From: Clostridiales bacterium
Lineage (GTDB): Bacteria; Bacillota; Clostridia; Oscillospirales; Oscillospiraceae
NCBI GenBank assembly: GCA_022764045.1
Contig: JALERU010000028.1
Span: forward strand, 1 to 64,000
Direction: 5' to 3'
DNA: 64,000 bases
Made by a program: the position numbers and the translations under genes. This document shows, one piece after another, positions 27,636-36,595 of the stretch (positions are counted from its first letter, which is position 1; every line of letters begins with the position of its first letter). Under the pieces are notes generated by a model. It saw only the letters and a list, made by a program, of their open reading frames with translations, did not search any database and had not been told where the DNA came from.

Positions 27636-28330
27636 GCAAATCTCTGTTTATCACTGGCACCGGCACCGAGGTGGGCAAGACCTATGTGACCGGCCTCATC
27701 CTCAAAAAACTGCGGGAGGGCGGCGCCCACCCCGCCTATTACAAAGCCGCCATGAGCGGCAACCGCCGCCGGCCAGACGGCACCCTGATCCCCGGAGATG
27801 CCCTTCAGGTGCAGCAGATGGCCGGCCTCTCCCAGCCCCTGGAGGCCATGTGCCCCTATGTCTATGAACACGCCTACTCCCCCCACCTGGCCGCCCGGCT
27901 GGAGGGGAACCCCGTGGAGCTGGACACCGTGATTGCGGGCTTCCAAGCCCTCTCCCCCGCCCACGATTTCATCACCGTGGAGGGCAGCGGCGGCATCCTG
28001 TGTCCCATCCGCATGGACGGGACCCGGCTCTGGCTGGAGGATATCATCCGGGCTCTGGGACTGTCCGCTGTTCTGGTGGCCGACGCGGGCCTGGGCGCCA
28101 TCAACAGCGTGGCGCTGACCGCGGAATACATGCGAGCCCACAACTTGCCCCTGAAGGGTGTGATATTCAACCACTGCCACCCCGGCCATGAGATGGAAGA
28201 GGATAACATTGCCATGTGTGAGCGCGTAACAGGGCTTCCCACCCTGGCTAAAATCCAGACGGGAGACACCGAGCTGCCCATGGACCTGGACGCGCTGACC
28301 GCCCTGTATGACGAGGTGAAAGAACCATGA
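27632..28330 (+). CDS. bioD: Dethiobiotin synthetase
   Basis: MSKSLFITGTGTEVGKTYVTGLI. Confidence 0.96.
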   Translation: MSKSLFITGTGTEVGKTYVTGLILKKLREGGAHPAYYKAAMSGNRRRPDGTLIPGDALQVQQMAGLSQPLEAMCPYVYEHAYSPHLAARLEGNPVELDTVIAGFQALSPAHDFITVEGSGGILCPIRMDGTRLWLEDIIRALGLSAVLVADAGLGAINSVALTAEYMRAHNLPLKGVIFNHCHPGHEMEEDNIAMCERVTGLPTLAKIQTGDTELPMDLDALTALYDEVKEP

Positions 28331-29517
28331 TCTGGTATCCCTATGAGCAAATGAAAACCATGCACACTCCCTATAAAATCCTGGACGCCCAGGGGGTCTA
28401 TCTCCGCACCGAGGACCAAACCCTCATCGACTCCATCTCCTCCTGGTGGTGCGTGATCCACGGCTATAAGCACCCGGAGCTCACCGCCGCCATCCAAGCC
28501 CAGGCCGGCCGCTTCTGCCATGTGATGCTGGGGGGCCTGACCCACCAGCCGGTGGAGGATCTGGCCGCCAGGCTCCAAGCTTTTCTCCCCGGGGACCTGG
28601 ACCACTGCTTCTTCTCCGACTCCGGCAGCGTGGGAGTGGAGGTGGCCCTGAAAATGGCCCTGCAATACAACACCAACCAGGGCCGCAAGCGCCCCCTGGT
28701 GTTGGCCCTGGAACACGCCTACCACGGGGACACCTTCCGGGCTATGGAGGTGGGAGACGACGAGGACTACCACTTTGCCTTCGACCAGAAGCAAGGGGTG
28801 ATCCACATCCCCACGGAAATCCCCGCCCTGGAGGCGGCCTTCCAGGCCTACCACGACCAGCTCAATTCCTTCCTGGTGGAGCCCCTGCTCCAGGGTGCCG
28901 GCGGCATGCGGATGTATGACCTCCCCTTCCTGGAACGGGCCCGCCAGCTATGCGACCGGTATGACGTGCTGTTAATTTTTGATGAGGTAGCCACCGGCTT
29001 CGGCCGCACCGGCCACCGCTTCGTGGCCGACCGGGTGCTGCCGGATATCCTGGTGCTGGGCAAGGCTCTCACCGGCGGCTACATCGGCCACGCCGCCACT
29101 GTGGCAAACCATAAGGTCTTCCAGGCATTCTACAGCGACGACCCCCGCCGCGCCCTCATGCACGGCCCCACCTTCATGGGCAACGCCCTGGCCTGCGCCG
29201 CCGCCTGCAAGGGCATCGAAATTTTTGAGCGGGAGAACTACATGGCCAAAATCCAGCGCATTGAGGCCATCTCCCGCCGGGAAATGGCGGCCTTCACCGA
29301 CCCCCGGATCAAAGAGGTCCGCATCATGGGCGGCTGCACCTGCGTGGAGGTCTACGACCCCAAAACCCTGGAGGGCTTCCAACAGTTTGCCTACCAGCGG
29401 GGCGTGTTCAGCCGGCCCTTCCTGTCCTACCTCTACTCCATGGTACCCTATGTGATCCAGGAAGAGGAGCTGGTCCAGATCTTTGACACCATGAAGGCCT
29501 GGTTCCGCCGGGGTTGA
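28327..29517 (+). CDS. bioA: Adenosylmethionine-8-amino-7-oxononanoate aminotransferase
   Basis: WYPYEQMKTMHTP, FFSDSGSVGVEVALKMALQY, LLIFDEVATGFGRTG, LGKALTGGYI. Confidence 0.95.
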   Translation: MIWYPYEQMKTMHTPYKILDAQGVYLRTEDQTLIDSISSWWCVIHGYKHPELTAAIQAQAGRFCHVMLGGLTHQPVEDLAARLQAFLPGDLDHCFFSDSGSVGVEVALKMALQYNTNQGRKRPLVLALEHAYHGDTFRAMEVGDDEDYHFAFDQKQGVIHIPTEIPALEAAFQAYHDQLNSFLVEPLLQGAGGMRMYDLPFLERARQLCDRYDVLLIFDEVATGFGRTGHRFVADRVLPDILVLGKALTGGYIGHAATVANHKVFQAFYSDDPRRALMHGPTFMGNALACAAACKGIEIFERENYMAKIQRIEAISRREMAAFTDPRIKEVRIMGGCTCVEVYDPKTLEGFQQFAYQRGVFSRPFLSYLYSMVPYVIQEEELVQIFDTMKAWFRRG

Positions 29518-29652
29518 TCTCAAGCCCAAACACCCCGGTCTGTTCTCTGGACAAACCGGGGTGGGACAATATCATAAGCATGGTCTTTTTCAGGAAAACC
29601 CGGCCAACCTTTGCCGCCGTCCCATTTGGGACGGCTTTTTTCTCTCAGAAAA

Positions 29653-29690
29653 CCGCCCCCGGGCCGACCAAAGGCCAGCCCGGGGGCGGG
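29653..29690. terminator. GC-rich hairpin between bioA and trpB 3' ends
   Basis: ccgcccccgggc...gcccgggggcgg. Confidence 0.6.
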
Positions 29691-29716
29691 AGAGAGGGTT
29701 TCTATGGTTGGGGTAT

Positions 29717-31093
29717 TCAGTCCACCTTGGGCAGGCCGGCAAAGCCCACGGCCAGGTCCTCGTCGGTGGGGATATAGTCGGTCATGGTGCCGTTGTTGAA
29801 CTTCTCATAGGCCACCATGTCGAAATAGCCGGTGCCGGTGAGGCCGAAGACGATGGTCTTTTCCTCGCCGGTCTCCTTGCACTTGAGGGCCTCGTCGATA
29901 GCCACCCGGATGGCGTGGCTGGACTCAGGGGCGGGGAGGATGCCCTCCACCCGGGCGAAGTAGGTGGCGGCTTCAAAGACCTTGGACTGCTCCACGCTGG
30001 TGGCCTCGATGAGGCCGTCGTGATAGAGCTGTCTGACCACGGGGCTCATGCCGTGATACCGCAGGCCCCCGGCGTGGTTGGCCGAGGGGATGAAGCCGGA
30101 GCCCAGGGTGTACATCTTGGCCAGGGGGCAGACCATGCCGGTGTCACAGAAGTCATAGGCGAACTTGCCCCGGGTCAGGCTGGGGCAGGAGGCGGGCTCC
30201 ACGGCGATGATCCGGTAGTCGGCCTCGCCCCGGAGCATCTCGCCCACAAAGGGGGAGATGAGGCCGCCCAGGTTGGAGCCGCCCCCGGCGCAGCCGATGA
30301 CGATGTCGGCCTTGATGCCGTATTTATCCATGGCGGCCTTGGTCTCCAGGCCGATGACGCTCTGGTGGAGCAGGACCTGGTTCAGCACGGAGCCCAGCAC
30401 ATAGCGGTAGCCCTCCTGGCTGGTGGCGGCTTCCACGGCCTCGGAGATGGCGCAGCCCAAAGAGCCGGTGGTGCCGGGGTGGTCAGCCAGGATCTTCCGA
30501 CCTACGTTCGTGGTGTCGGAGGGAGAGGGGGTGACAGAGGCCCCATAGGTCCGCATCACTTCCCGGCGGAAGGGCTTCTGCTCATAGCTTACCTTCACCA
30601 TGTACACCTGGCAGTCCAGGCCCAGATAGGCGCAGGCCATGGACAGAGCGGTGCCCCACTGGCCGGCGCCGGTCTCGGTGGTGACCCCCTTCAGGCCCTG
30701 CTGCTTGGCGTAATAGGCCTGGGCGATGGCGGAGTTGAGCTTATGGGAACCGGAGGTGTTGTTGCCCTCGAACTTGTAATAAATCTTGGCCGGGGTCTGG
30801 AGCTTTTCCTCCAGGCAGTAGGCCCGGACCAGGGGGGAGGGACGGTACATCTTGTAAAAGTCCCGGATCTCCTGGGGGATGGGGATGTAGGCGGTGTCGT
30901 TGTCCAGCTCCTGCTGCACCAGTTCCTTGCAGAACACGCCGCCCAGTTCCTCGGCGGTCATGGGCTGGCCGGTGCCGGGGTTGAGGAGGGGGGCGGGTTT
31001 ATTCTTCATGTCAGCCCGGACATTGTACCATGCCTGGGGCATTTCCTTTTCTACCATATAAATCTTATAGGGGATCTCATTCATTGCTGCCAT
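29717..31093 (-). CDS. trpB: Tryptophan synthase beta chain-like protein, TrpB2 type
   Basis: RPSPLVRAYCLEEKL, GSHKLNSAIAQAYYAKQQGLKGVTTETGAGQWGTALSMA, GCAGGGSNLGG. Confidence 0.93.
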   Translation of the reverse strand: MAAMNEIPYKIYMVEKEMPQAWYNVRADMKNKPAPLLNPGTGQPMTAEELGGVFCKELVQQELDNDTAYIPIPQEIRDFYKMYRPSPLVRAYCLEEKLQTPAKIYYKFEGNNTSGSHKLNSAIAQAYYAKQQGLKGVTTETGAGQWGTALSMACAYLGLDCQVYMVKVSYEQKPFRREVMRTYGASVTPSPSDTTNVGRKILADHPGTTGSLGCAISEAVEAATSQEGYRYVLGSVLNQVLLHQSVIGLETKAAMDKYGIKADIVIGCAGGGSNLGGLISPFVGEMLRGEADYRIIAVEPASCPSLTRGKFAYDFCDTGMVCPLAKMYTLGSGFIPSANHAGGLRYHGMSPVVRQLYHDGLIEATSVEQSKVFEAATYFARVEGILPAPESSHAIRVAIDEALKCKETGEEKTIVFGLTGTGYFDMVAYEKFNNGTMTDYIPTDEDLAVGFAGLPKVD

Positions 31094-31138
31094 GGTAATA
31101 GGCTCCTTTCTGTTTCTTGGGACGAGAGGGGAATAAAA

Positions 31139-31430
31139 AAACGCCTCCGTCCCTTGCATCATTTTGCAGGGACAGAAGCGACTGCTTCTGCGGTGCCACC
31201 CGGCTTGGCGCTCTCGCGCCCACTCAGCGCACTCCAACAAGTGCCGGCACGTGGTAACGGCGTGCTCTCTCCCGTCTCCCCTACTACAGGTTTCCCTGAT
31301 TCGGTTTGCCCTCCCGGGACCATTCCACAGAGTCACGCTTTGCCGCGCTTGCACCGCCCGCGGCTCGCTGAGAAAGGTGTATCTTCTGTGTACTCTTCCC
31401 GTTCTTCGGTTTATGCAAGAGAGTATAGCA
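31139..31430 (-). promoter_or_regulatory. T-box leader, probably tRNA-Trp responsive
   Basis: Minus strand GGGTGGCACCGCAG T-box at ~31190-31203, followed by hairpin CTTCTGTCCCTGCAAAATGATGCAAGGGACGGAGGCG-TTTTTTT, directly upstream of trpB. Confidence 0.93.
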
Positions 31431-31578
31431 CTTCTTTCATCCCTTGTCAAGGTTTTTTTCGCGTCCCTCGGTTCCCGAAAAAAACGACAAAGGGGGCCCG
31501 CCCCACAGGGCAAGACCTCCTTTCTGTCGGATTGTTCACGCTGGATCAAAGGCTTTTTCTGTCCATCGCCCCGGCGGC

Positions 31579-32148
31579 TCACTGGGCCCCTGAATCGGAG
31601 CCAACCGCCTCTGCTTCACTCTGCGCCTCCGCCAGAAGCTCGTCAAGGAGCTCTCTCTCGGTCCCCGGGAGCAATACGCCCTCCCGGAACCAGATGTTGT
31701 AAAAGGCATCCCCAGAAGCAGCCAGGTAATGCGCTTCACTGCCTTGGTCGGTGGCAAAGGTCACCTCCAGATCAGCCACGTTGCTGACGGAAGCCGAGTA
31801 GTCCGGCGCTTCCGCGTCCTCTCCCAGCCGTTGGTCAAAAAGGGTAGCCAGGACCTGCCCCAGGGGTTCACGGGCCGCCTCCTCTGCCGTGGGCTCGAGG
31901 CAAGCGGCAAAGTCCACCTCCTCAGCGCCGGGATAGGGGATCCACTCCCCTCCGCCCACAACAGCGCCTTCCTGGAGGATCATACAGCCTCCCGCGTCGT
32001 CCTTTTGGATCTCATAGGGCTCGCTGACCTGTGCCGGCGCCTTAGGCTGCTCGACAGGTGTTTCGCCCTGTCCGCAGCCGCACAGAGCAGCCAGCAGAAA
32101 AAGGCCGAGAAACGGGACGGTCAACCAAGCTCTCTGTTTTCTCTTCAT
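31579..32148 (-). CDS. Small lipoprotein of unknown function, paralog B
   Basis: MKRKQRAWLTVPFLGLFLLAALCGCGQGETPVEQP; near-duplicate of paralog A. Confidence 0.85.
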   Translation of the reverse strand: MKRKQRAWLTVPFLGLFLLAALCGCGQGETPVEQPKAPAQVSEPYEIQKDDAGGCMILQEGAVVGGGEWIPYPGAEEVDFAACLEPTAEEAAREPLGQVLATLFDQRLGEDAEAPDYSASVSNVADLEVTFATDQGSEAHYLAASGDAFYNIWFREGVLLPGTERELLDELLAEAQSEAEAVGSDSGAQ

Positions 32149-32220
32149 GATCCTCCTCCTTTGATCTCCGCGGCAGATTGGTTCCCTGATTTTCACAGGA
32201 TGCCAAGATTCCTACACTTC

Positions 32221-32862
32221 TTATTCGATACTTCCAAACAAGTATGCCGGAGCATTAAAGCAAAAATAGATGGGGGACGAAGTAAGGTTAGACGTAGAGA
32301 AGAAATTAATAGACGTACCAGTAGAATTGGGAACCGTGCTAAAAGACTTTGGACCTCCCACTACGCCATATGCAGTACCTCCCGAGGACACATTAGAAGT
32401 GTTCGATGTAGTCAGCGTATAAAAAGTCTTTCCTGTGAACTTGTAATTTGTATATATTTTTGAAGCAGCTGTTTCGACTACAAACGAATACTTACCTTTC
32501 TGGGCAATATTCCATATTGCTGTAGGCGCACTAAGTCCACGGGTTGCAATTCCTGTTAATAATTCGCTCGCATAATTTTCTCCCAAAACCCTCTCTTTCT
32601 CTATCTCTAAATACTCAGAGGGGACGTTGATGAACAATGAATATCCATTTTCACGTGCCCAATTTATATAGTAATCCTGATTGTTATAGAATTCCATATA
32701 ATCATTAATATGGGCCACAGTCCCCTCTACATACATAGTAGAGTCTTTTTGACTCATTTCTGTGTTCTCAGTTTCCTCTGCTGCGCCTGCCACAAACACC
32801 ATGCAAGATAATGCCATCATAAGTGCCATCACAAGAGATATCAGTTGCTTTAATTTTTTCAT
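32221..32862 (-). CDS. Secreted hypothetical protein in AT-rich segment
   Basis: Signal peptide MKKLKQLISLVMALMMALSCMVFVAGAAE; no recognised domain. Confidence 0.7.
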   Translation of the reverse strand: MKKLKQLISLVMALMMALSCMVFVAGAAEETENTEMSQKDSTMYVEGTVAHINDYMEFYNNQDYYINWARENGYSLFINVPSEYLEIEKERVLGENYASELLTGIATRGLSAPTAIWNIAQKGKYSFVVETAASKIYTNYKFTGKTFYTLTTSNTSNVSSGGTAYGVVGGPKSFSTVPNSTGTSINFFSTSNLTSSPIYFCFNAPAYLFGSIE

Positions 32863-33220
32863 TATATACCATCCTTCCTTTTCGAAGCTAACTTATTTTT
32901 TTGTATTGTTACCTCCTTTTATTTTTATTAAACCATAAATAAATTCTATTGTCAAGTGTTTTTGTTTTAAATATATTTCATGGTTCCAATGGACTCTCCC
33001 ATAACCACCATCAACAATAAAACTGAAGACTGATTTGTTCCAGACCCTCCATGGCCCGCATCGCCCCAGGAACGCCGCAGGCCATCCCCTTTGGCGCACG
33101 CTCTCTGGCCGGCTGAGGCAGCATATTGTTCCGCCCTACACCATTTTTCATTGCCCTTGCAACCATCCTGTGGTATACTAAACTTATCTAACACAACAAA
33201 ACTGAAAAGGAGCAACCATT

Positions 33221-34093
33221 ATGAAGCGCCGTATCCCACTTTTCCTTCTGGCCCTTCTGCTGCTGGTCAGCGTCCTGCCCATGGGGGCCGGCGCCGCCTT
33301 TAACTTTGGCCGGGGCACCCCCACCGTTCTCATCGGCCTGGAGAACACCGGCCAGGAGACCTGCTATGTCACCCTGCTCTCCCAGGAGGACACCTCCGGC
33401 CCCTGGGTGAAAACCGACGACTTTTCCAAGGTCTACCCCAAGGAGTCCGGCCAGGTCGACCAGGCCATCTGGGAGGCCTTCAACGGCTATGAGGACCCCG
33501 ACGGCTTCCACTTCCTGGGCTTTTTCCAAAACTGTACCCAGTCCAAAACCTTCCTGTGGAACTACTGCCCCCCGGAAACCTTTAAGCTCCTCCTCTACTA
33601 CCCCGACAGCGGCACCTTCCTGGCCAGCGACCAGACCTACAGCCGCTACGCCTACGACAGCTACTACACCGCCACCGTCTCCGGGGACCAGGTCACCCTG
33701 ACCCAGACCGCCACCCTCACCAGCGAAATTCTCTCCCTGGTCATCCGCACCGTGCTCATGGTGGCGATTGCCTTGCTCATCGCCCGGGTCTTCCGTCTGA
33801 GCGGCAAGCAGCTCCCCTTCCTGGCCGGGGTCCACGGGGGCATCGTGCTGGTGCTCAACCTCTTCCTGGCCCTGGTAAATTACCGCTCGGGCTCCAGCCT
33901 CTTCCTGATGGACGCCCTGCTGCTGACCATTGTGGTGGTCATGGTGGAGTGGAAGATCTTTACCCCCGCCCTGCCCAAGCGGGCCGACGACCCCGAGGCC
34001 CCCTGCCCCGTGCGGAAATTCACCCTCATCGCCAACGTGGTGGGCGCCGTGGTGAACATTGCCGCCGCTCTCATCCTTTCCGCGGTGCTGTAA
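33221..34093 (+). CDS. Membrane protein with signal peptide, extracytoplasmic domain and several C-terminal TM helices, unknown function
   Basis: MKRRIPLFLLALLLLVSVLPMGAGA; TM segments IRTVLMVAIALLIARVF, GGIVLVLNLFLALV, FLMDALLLTIVVVMV. Confidence 0.75.
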   Translation: MKRRIPLFLLALLLLVSVLPMGAGAAFNFGRGTPTVLIGLENTGQETCYVTLLSQEDTSGPWVKTDDFSKVYPKESGQVDQAIWEAFNGYEDPDGFHFLGFFQNCTQSKTFLWNYCPPETFKLLLYYPDSGTFLASDQTYSRYAYDSYYTATVSGDQVTLTQTATLTSEILSLVIRTVLMVAIALLIARVFRLSGKQLPFLAGVHGGIVLVLNLFLALVNYRSGSSLFLMDALLLTIVVVMVEWKIFTPALPKRADDPEAPCPVRKFTLIANVVGAVVNIAAALILSAVL

Positions 34094-34155
34094 AAAACGC
34101 AGACATACAAAAACCCGGACGCCTTCCGCGTCCGGGTTTTCTCTTTGGGTTCCGT

Positions 34156-34302
34156 TCACAAACAGCGGTCTGTCCAGCAGACCCCTGCCGTCTCTCCAGT
34201 CCCGTCTCCCATGGCCTGCTGGATTTTCGGCCAAAAGGGAAAGATCAGCAGGGCGATGAGCAAGATGACGGCGATGATGATATTTCTCCGGTTCCTGTTC
34301 AT
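34156..34302 (-). CDS. 48-aa single-TM microprotein overlapping the rnc stop codon
   Basis: MNRNRRNIIIAVILLIALLIFPFWPKIQQAMGDGTGETAGVCWTDRCL; ATG overlaps rnc TGA (ATGA); below ORF-track length cutoff. Confidence 0.6.
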   Translation of the reverse strand: MNRNRRNIIIAVILLIALLIFPFWPKIQQAMGDGTGETAGVCWTDRCL

Positions 34303-34982
34303 ACGCCCGCCTTCTCCAGGGCCAGCACGGCGGCCTTGGCCGCGGCCTGCTCGGCCTCCTTCTTGCTTCTGCCCTGGCCGGCGCCGATGGACTTGCCGTT
34401 GAGGCGGACCTCCATTTGGAAGGTCTTGGCGTGGTCGGGGCCGCTCTCGCCGATGAGATGATAGGCCAACACCTGGCCGCTCTCCCGCTGGATGCGCTCC
34501 TGCAGCGTGGTTTTATAGTCCCGCCCAGCGGCGGTCTTCTCCTTTTCCTGGTCCAGCACCAGGCTGTGGATCAGCTTCCGGGCCTGTCCGATGCCCCCGT
34601 CCAGATAGACGGCGGCCAGCATGGCCTCCACCGCGTCGGCCTGGATCGAGGGCCGGGCCCGGCCGCCGCCGTGGTCCTCTCCCCTGCCCAGCTTTAAGTA
34701 GCTGCCCAGGTCCAGGCTCCGGGCCACCTCCACCAGGCTGCCCTCGCACACCAGGGCCGCCCGGATGCGGGTGAGATCCCCCTCGGGCAGGTCCGGCCGG
34801 GTGCGGTAGAGATGGTCGGCCACCACCAGCCCCAGAATGGAATCCCCCAGGAACTCCAGCCGCTCGTTGCTGGGCACTCCCTGTGCCCGGTGCTCGTTGG
34901 CATAGGAGCTATGGGTGAGGGCATTTTCCAGCAGACTTCTGTCCCGGAAGGAATAGCCGATTTTTTCTTCTAATGTCTTCAT
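34299..34982 (-). CDS. rnc: Ribonuclease III
   Basis: LTHSSYANEH, NERLEFLGDSILGLVVADHLY, C-terminal dsRBD. Confidence 0.96.
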   Translation of the reverse strand: MKTLEEKIGYSFRDRSLLENALTHSSYANEHRAQGVPSNERLEFLGDSILGLVVADHLYRTRPDLPEGDLTRIRAALVCEGSLVEVARSLDLGSYLKLGRGEDHGGGRARPSIQADAVEAMLAAVYLDGGIGQARKLIHSLVLDQEKEKTAAGRDYKTTLQERIQRESGQVLAYHLIGESGPDHAKTFQMEVRLNGKSIGAGQGRSKKEAEQAAAKAAVLALEKAGV

Positions 34983-35070
34983 CCGTTCCCCTCCTTGCGT
35001 AACCAATAGGCGGTTTGTTCTTTACGACACATTGACACCCCCCGGCCAACGGACGGGGGGTGCGGTTGGG

Positions 35071-35307
35071 TTACATATCGAGTTTGCCCTGCAAATAGCG
35101 AACCAGATCCCCCACGGTCTTGATGGCCGCCAGGTCCTCCTCGCTCATTTCACCAATGTCAAATTCCTCTTCCAGGGCCATAGATAACTCCACGATATCC
35201 AGAGAATCAACGCCCAAATCCTCTTCAAAGTTGGTGTCCATGGAGATATTACTACCATCCACACCCAACTGATCTGCAATCAAGCTCTGTAATTTCTCTA
35301 AAATCAT
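35071..35307 (-). CDS. acpP: Acyl carrier protein
   Basis: [26 protein letters not shown]. Confidence 0.96.
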   Translation of the reverse strand: MILEKLQSLIADQLGVDGSNISMDTNFEEDLGVDSLDIVELSMALEEEFDIGEMSEEDLAAIKTVGDLVRYLQGKLDM

Positions 35308-35401
35308 ATCGACCTGCTCCTTTTGGAATCCAATTTGCTCGGGAATGCTGTACTTAATATAGGGACTATTTTCCTGTCTGTCAATACCAAAATCAGAAAA
35401 A

Positions 35402-36439
35402 TCATGCTTCTTTCCGGCCAACGGCCAGTTTCATATGTTCCACGTTGGCGGCAATGTCCCCGGCGATGTCGCCCTGGGCCACCTTTTGGGCCTGGCGGAC
35501 GGCATTGTAGAAGGCGTAGGCGTTGGAAGAGCCGTGGGCCTTAATCACCGGCTGGGAGATGCCCAGCAGGGCGGTGCCCCCGATCTCACTGGAGTCAAAC
35601 CTCTTCTTAAACTCCCCGATGCTGTTTTTCAGCATCAGGGCGGCCATCTTGTTTTTGGCGCTGCCCAGGAGCATGTCCTTCAGGGCGTGGTTGAAGAGGG
35701 CGGCGGCCCCCTCCACAGTTTTCAGGAAAATGTTGCCGGTGAAGCCGTCGGTGACCAGCACGTCGGCCTCCCCTTGGCTGATGGCCTCCCGGCCCTCGAT
35801 GTTGCCGATAAAGTGGATGCGCCCGGCCTCATGGGCCTGGGTAAGCAGGTCGAATGCCTGCTTTTGCAGCTCCATGCCCTTCCCCGGCTCGGCGCCGATG
35901 TTCAGCAGGCCCACTCGGGGCTGGGGAATCCCCAGAAACCGCTGGGCGTAATAGGCCCCCATGTAGGCGAACTGGAGCAGATACTCCGGGGTGCACTCGG
36001 CGGTGGCGCCGCAGTCGATAAGCACCATGCTCCCCGTGGCGTTGGGCACCACCGGGGCCAGGGCCGCCCGGCGAATCCCCCGGATTCGTTTGATGACCAG
36101 GGTGGCCGCCGACAGCAGGGCGCCGGTGGAGCCGGCGGAGACAAAGGCGTCCCCCCGCCCCTCCTTCAGCAGCTTCAGGCCCACAGTCATGGAGGAGTCG
36201 GGCTTGTCCTTAAAGGCCCGGGCGGGGTTATCTGACATTTCAATGACCTGGCTGGCGTGGGCAATCTCCACCCCCTTGGGGATGGTCTTATGGCCCAACT
36301 GCTCCAAGCAGCCCAGAATCTCCTCCGTCCGTCCCGTCAGGAGGATCTCCACCCCCAGCTCCTGGGCAGCCCGGAGGGCCCCCTCCACAGGGGCCAGGGG
36401 TGCGTTGTCACCGCCCATGGCATCCACGATGATTTTCAT
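35402..36439 (-). CDS. plsX: Phosphate acyltransferase PlsX
   Basis: [53 protein letters not shown]. Confidence 0.96.
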   Translation of the reverse strand: MKIIVDAMGGDNAPLAPVEGALRAAQELGVEILLTGRTEEILGCLEQLGHKTIPKGVEIAHASQVIEMSDNPARAFKDKPDSSMTVGLKLLKEGRGDAFVSAGSTGALLSAATLVIKRIRGIRRAALAPVVPNATGSMVLIDCGATAECTPEYLLQFAYMGAYYAQRFLGIPQPRVGLLNIGAEPGKGMELQKQAFDLLTQAHEAGRIHFIGNIEGREAISQGEADVLVTDGFTGNIFLKTVEGAAALFNHALKDMLLGSAKNKMAALMLKNSIGEFKKRFDSSEIGGTALLGISQPVIKAHGSSNAYAFYNAVRQAQKVAQGDIAGDIAANVEHMKLAVGRKEA

Positions 36440-36549
36440 AGGTACGCCTTCTTTCTTTTTCATACTCATTCTTGATTCCATTCTTTCATCAAGAACACCC
36501 ATGCTTGGCATGCTCGCATCGTGCAAATGCACGCTGCGCCGTCTCATGC

Positions 36550-36591
36550 AAAACCTTATCAAAATCTTTTAAAAGATTTTGATAAGGTTTT
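36550..36591. repeat. Perfect 42-bp palindrome without spacer, possible terminator of trmFO
   Basis: aaaaccttatcaaaatctttt|aaaagattttgataaggtttt. Confidence 0.9.
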
Positions 36592-36595
36592 CGTA

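Noticed and set aside
29561-31702. 713-aa plus-strand ORF
   Set aside because: Antisense to trpB and its T-box; Gly/His/Val-rich composition typical of shadow ORFs.
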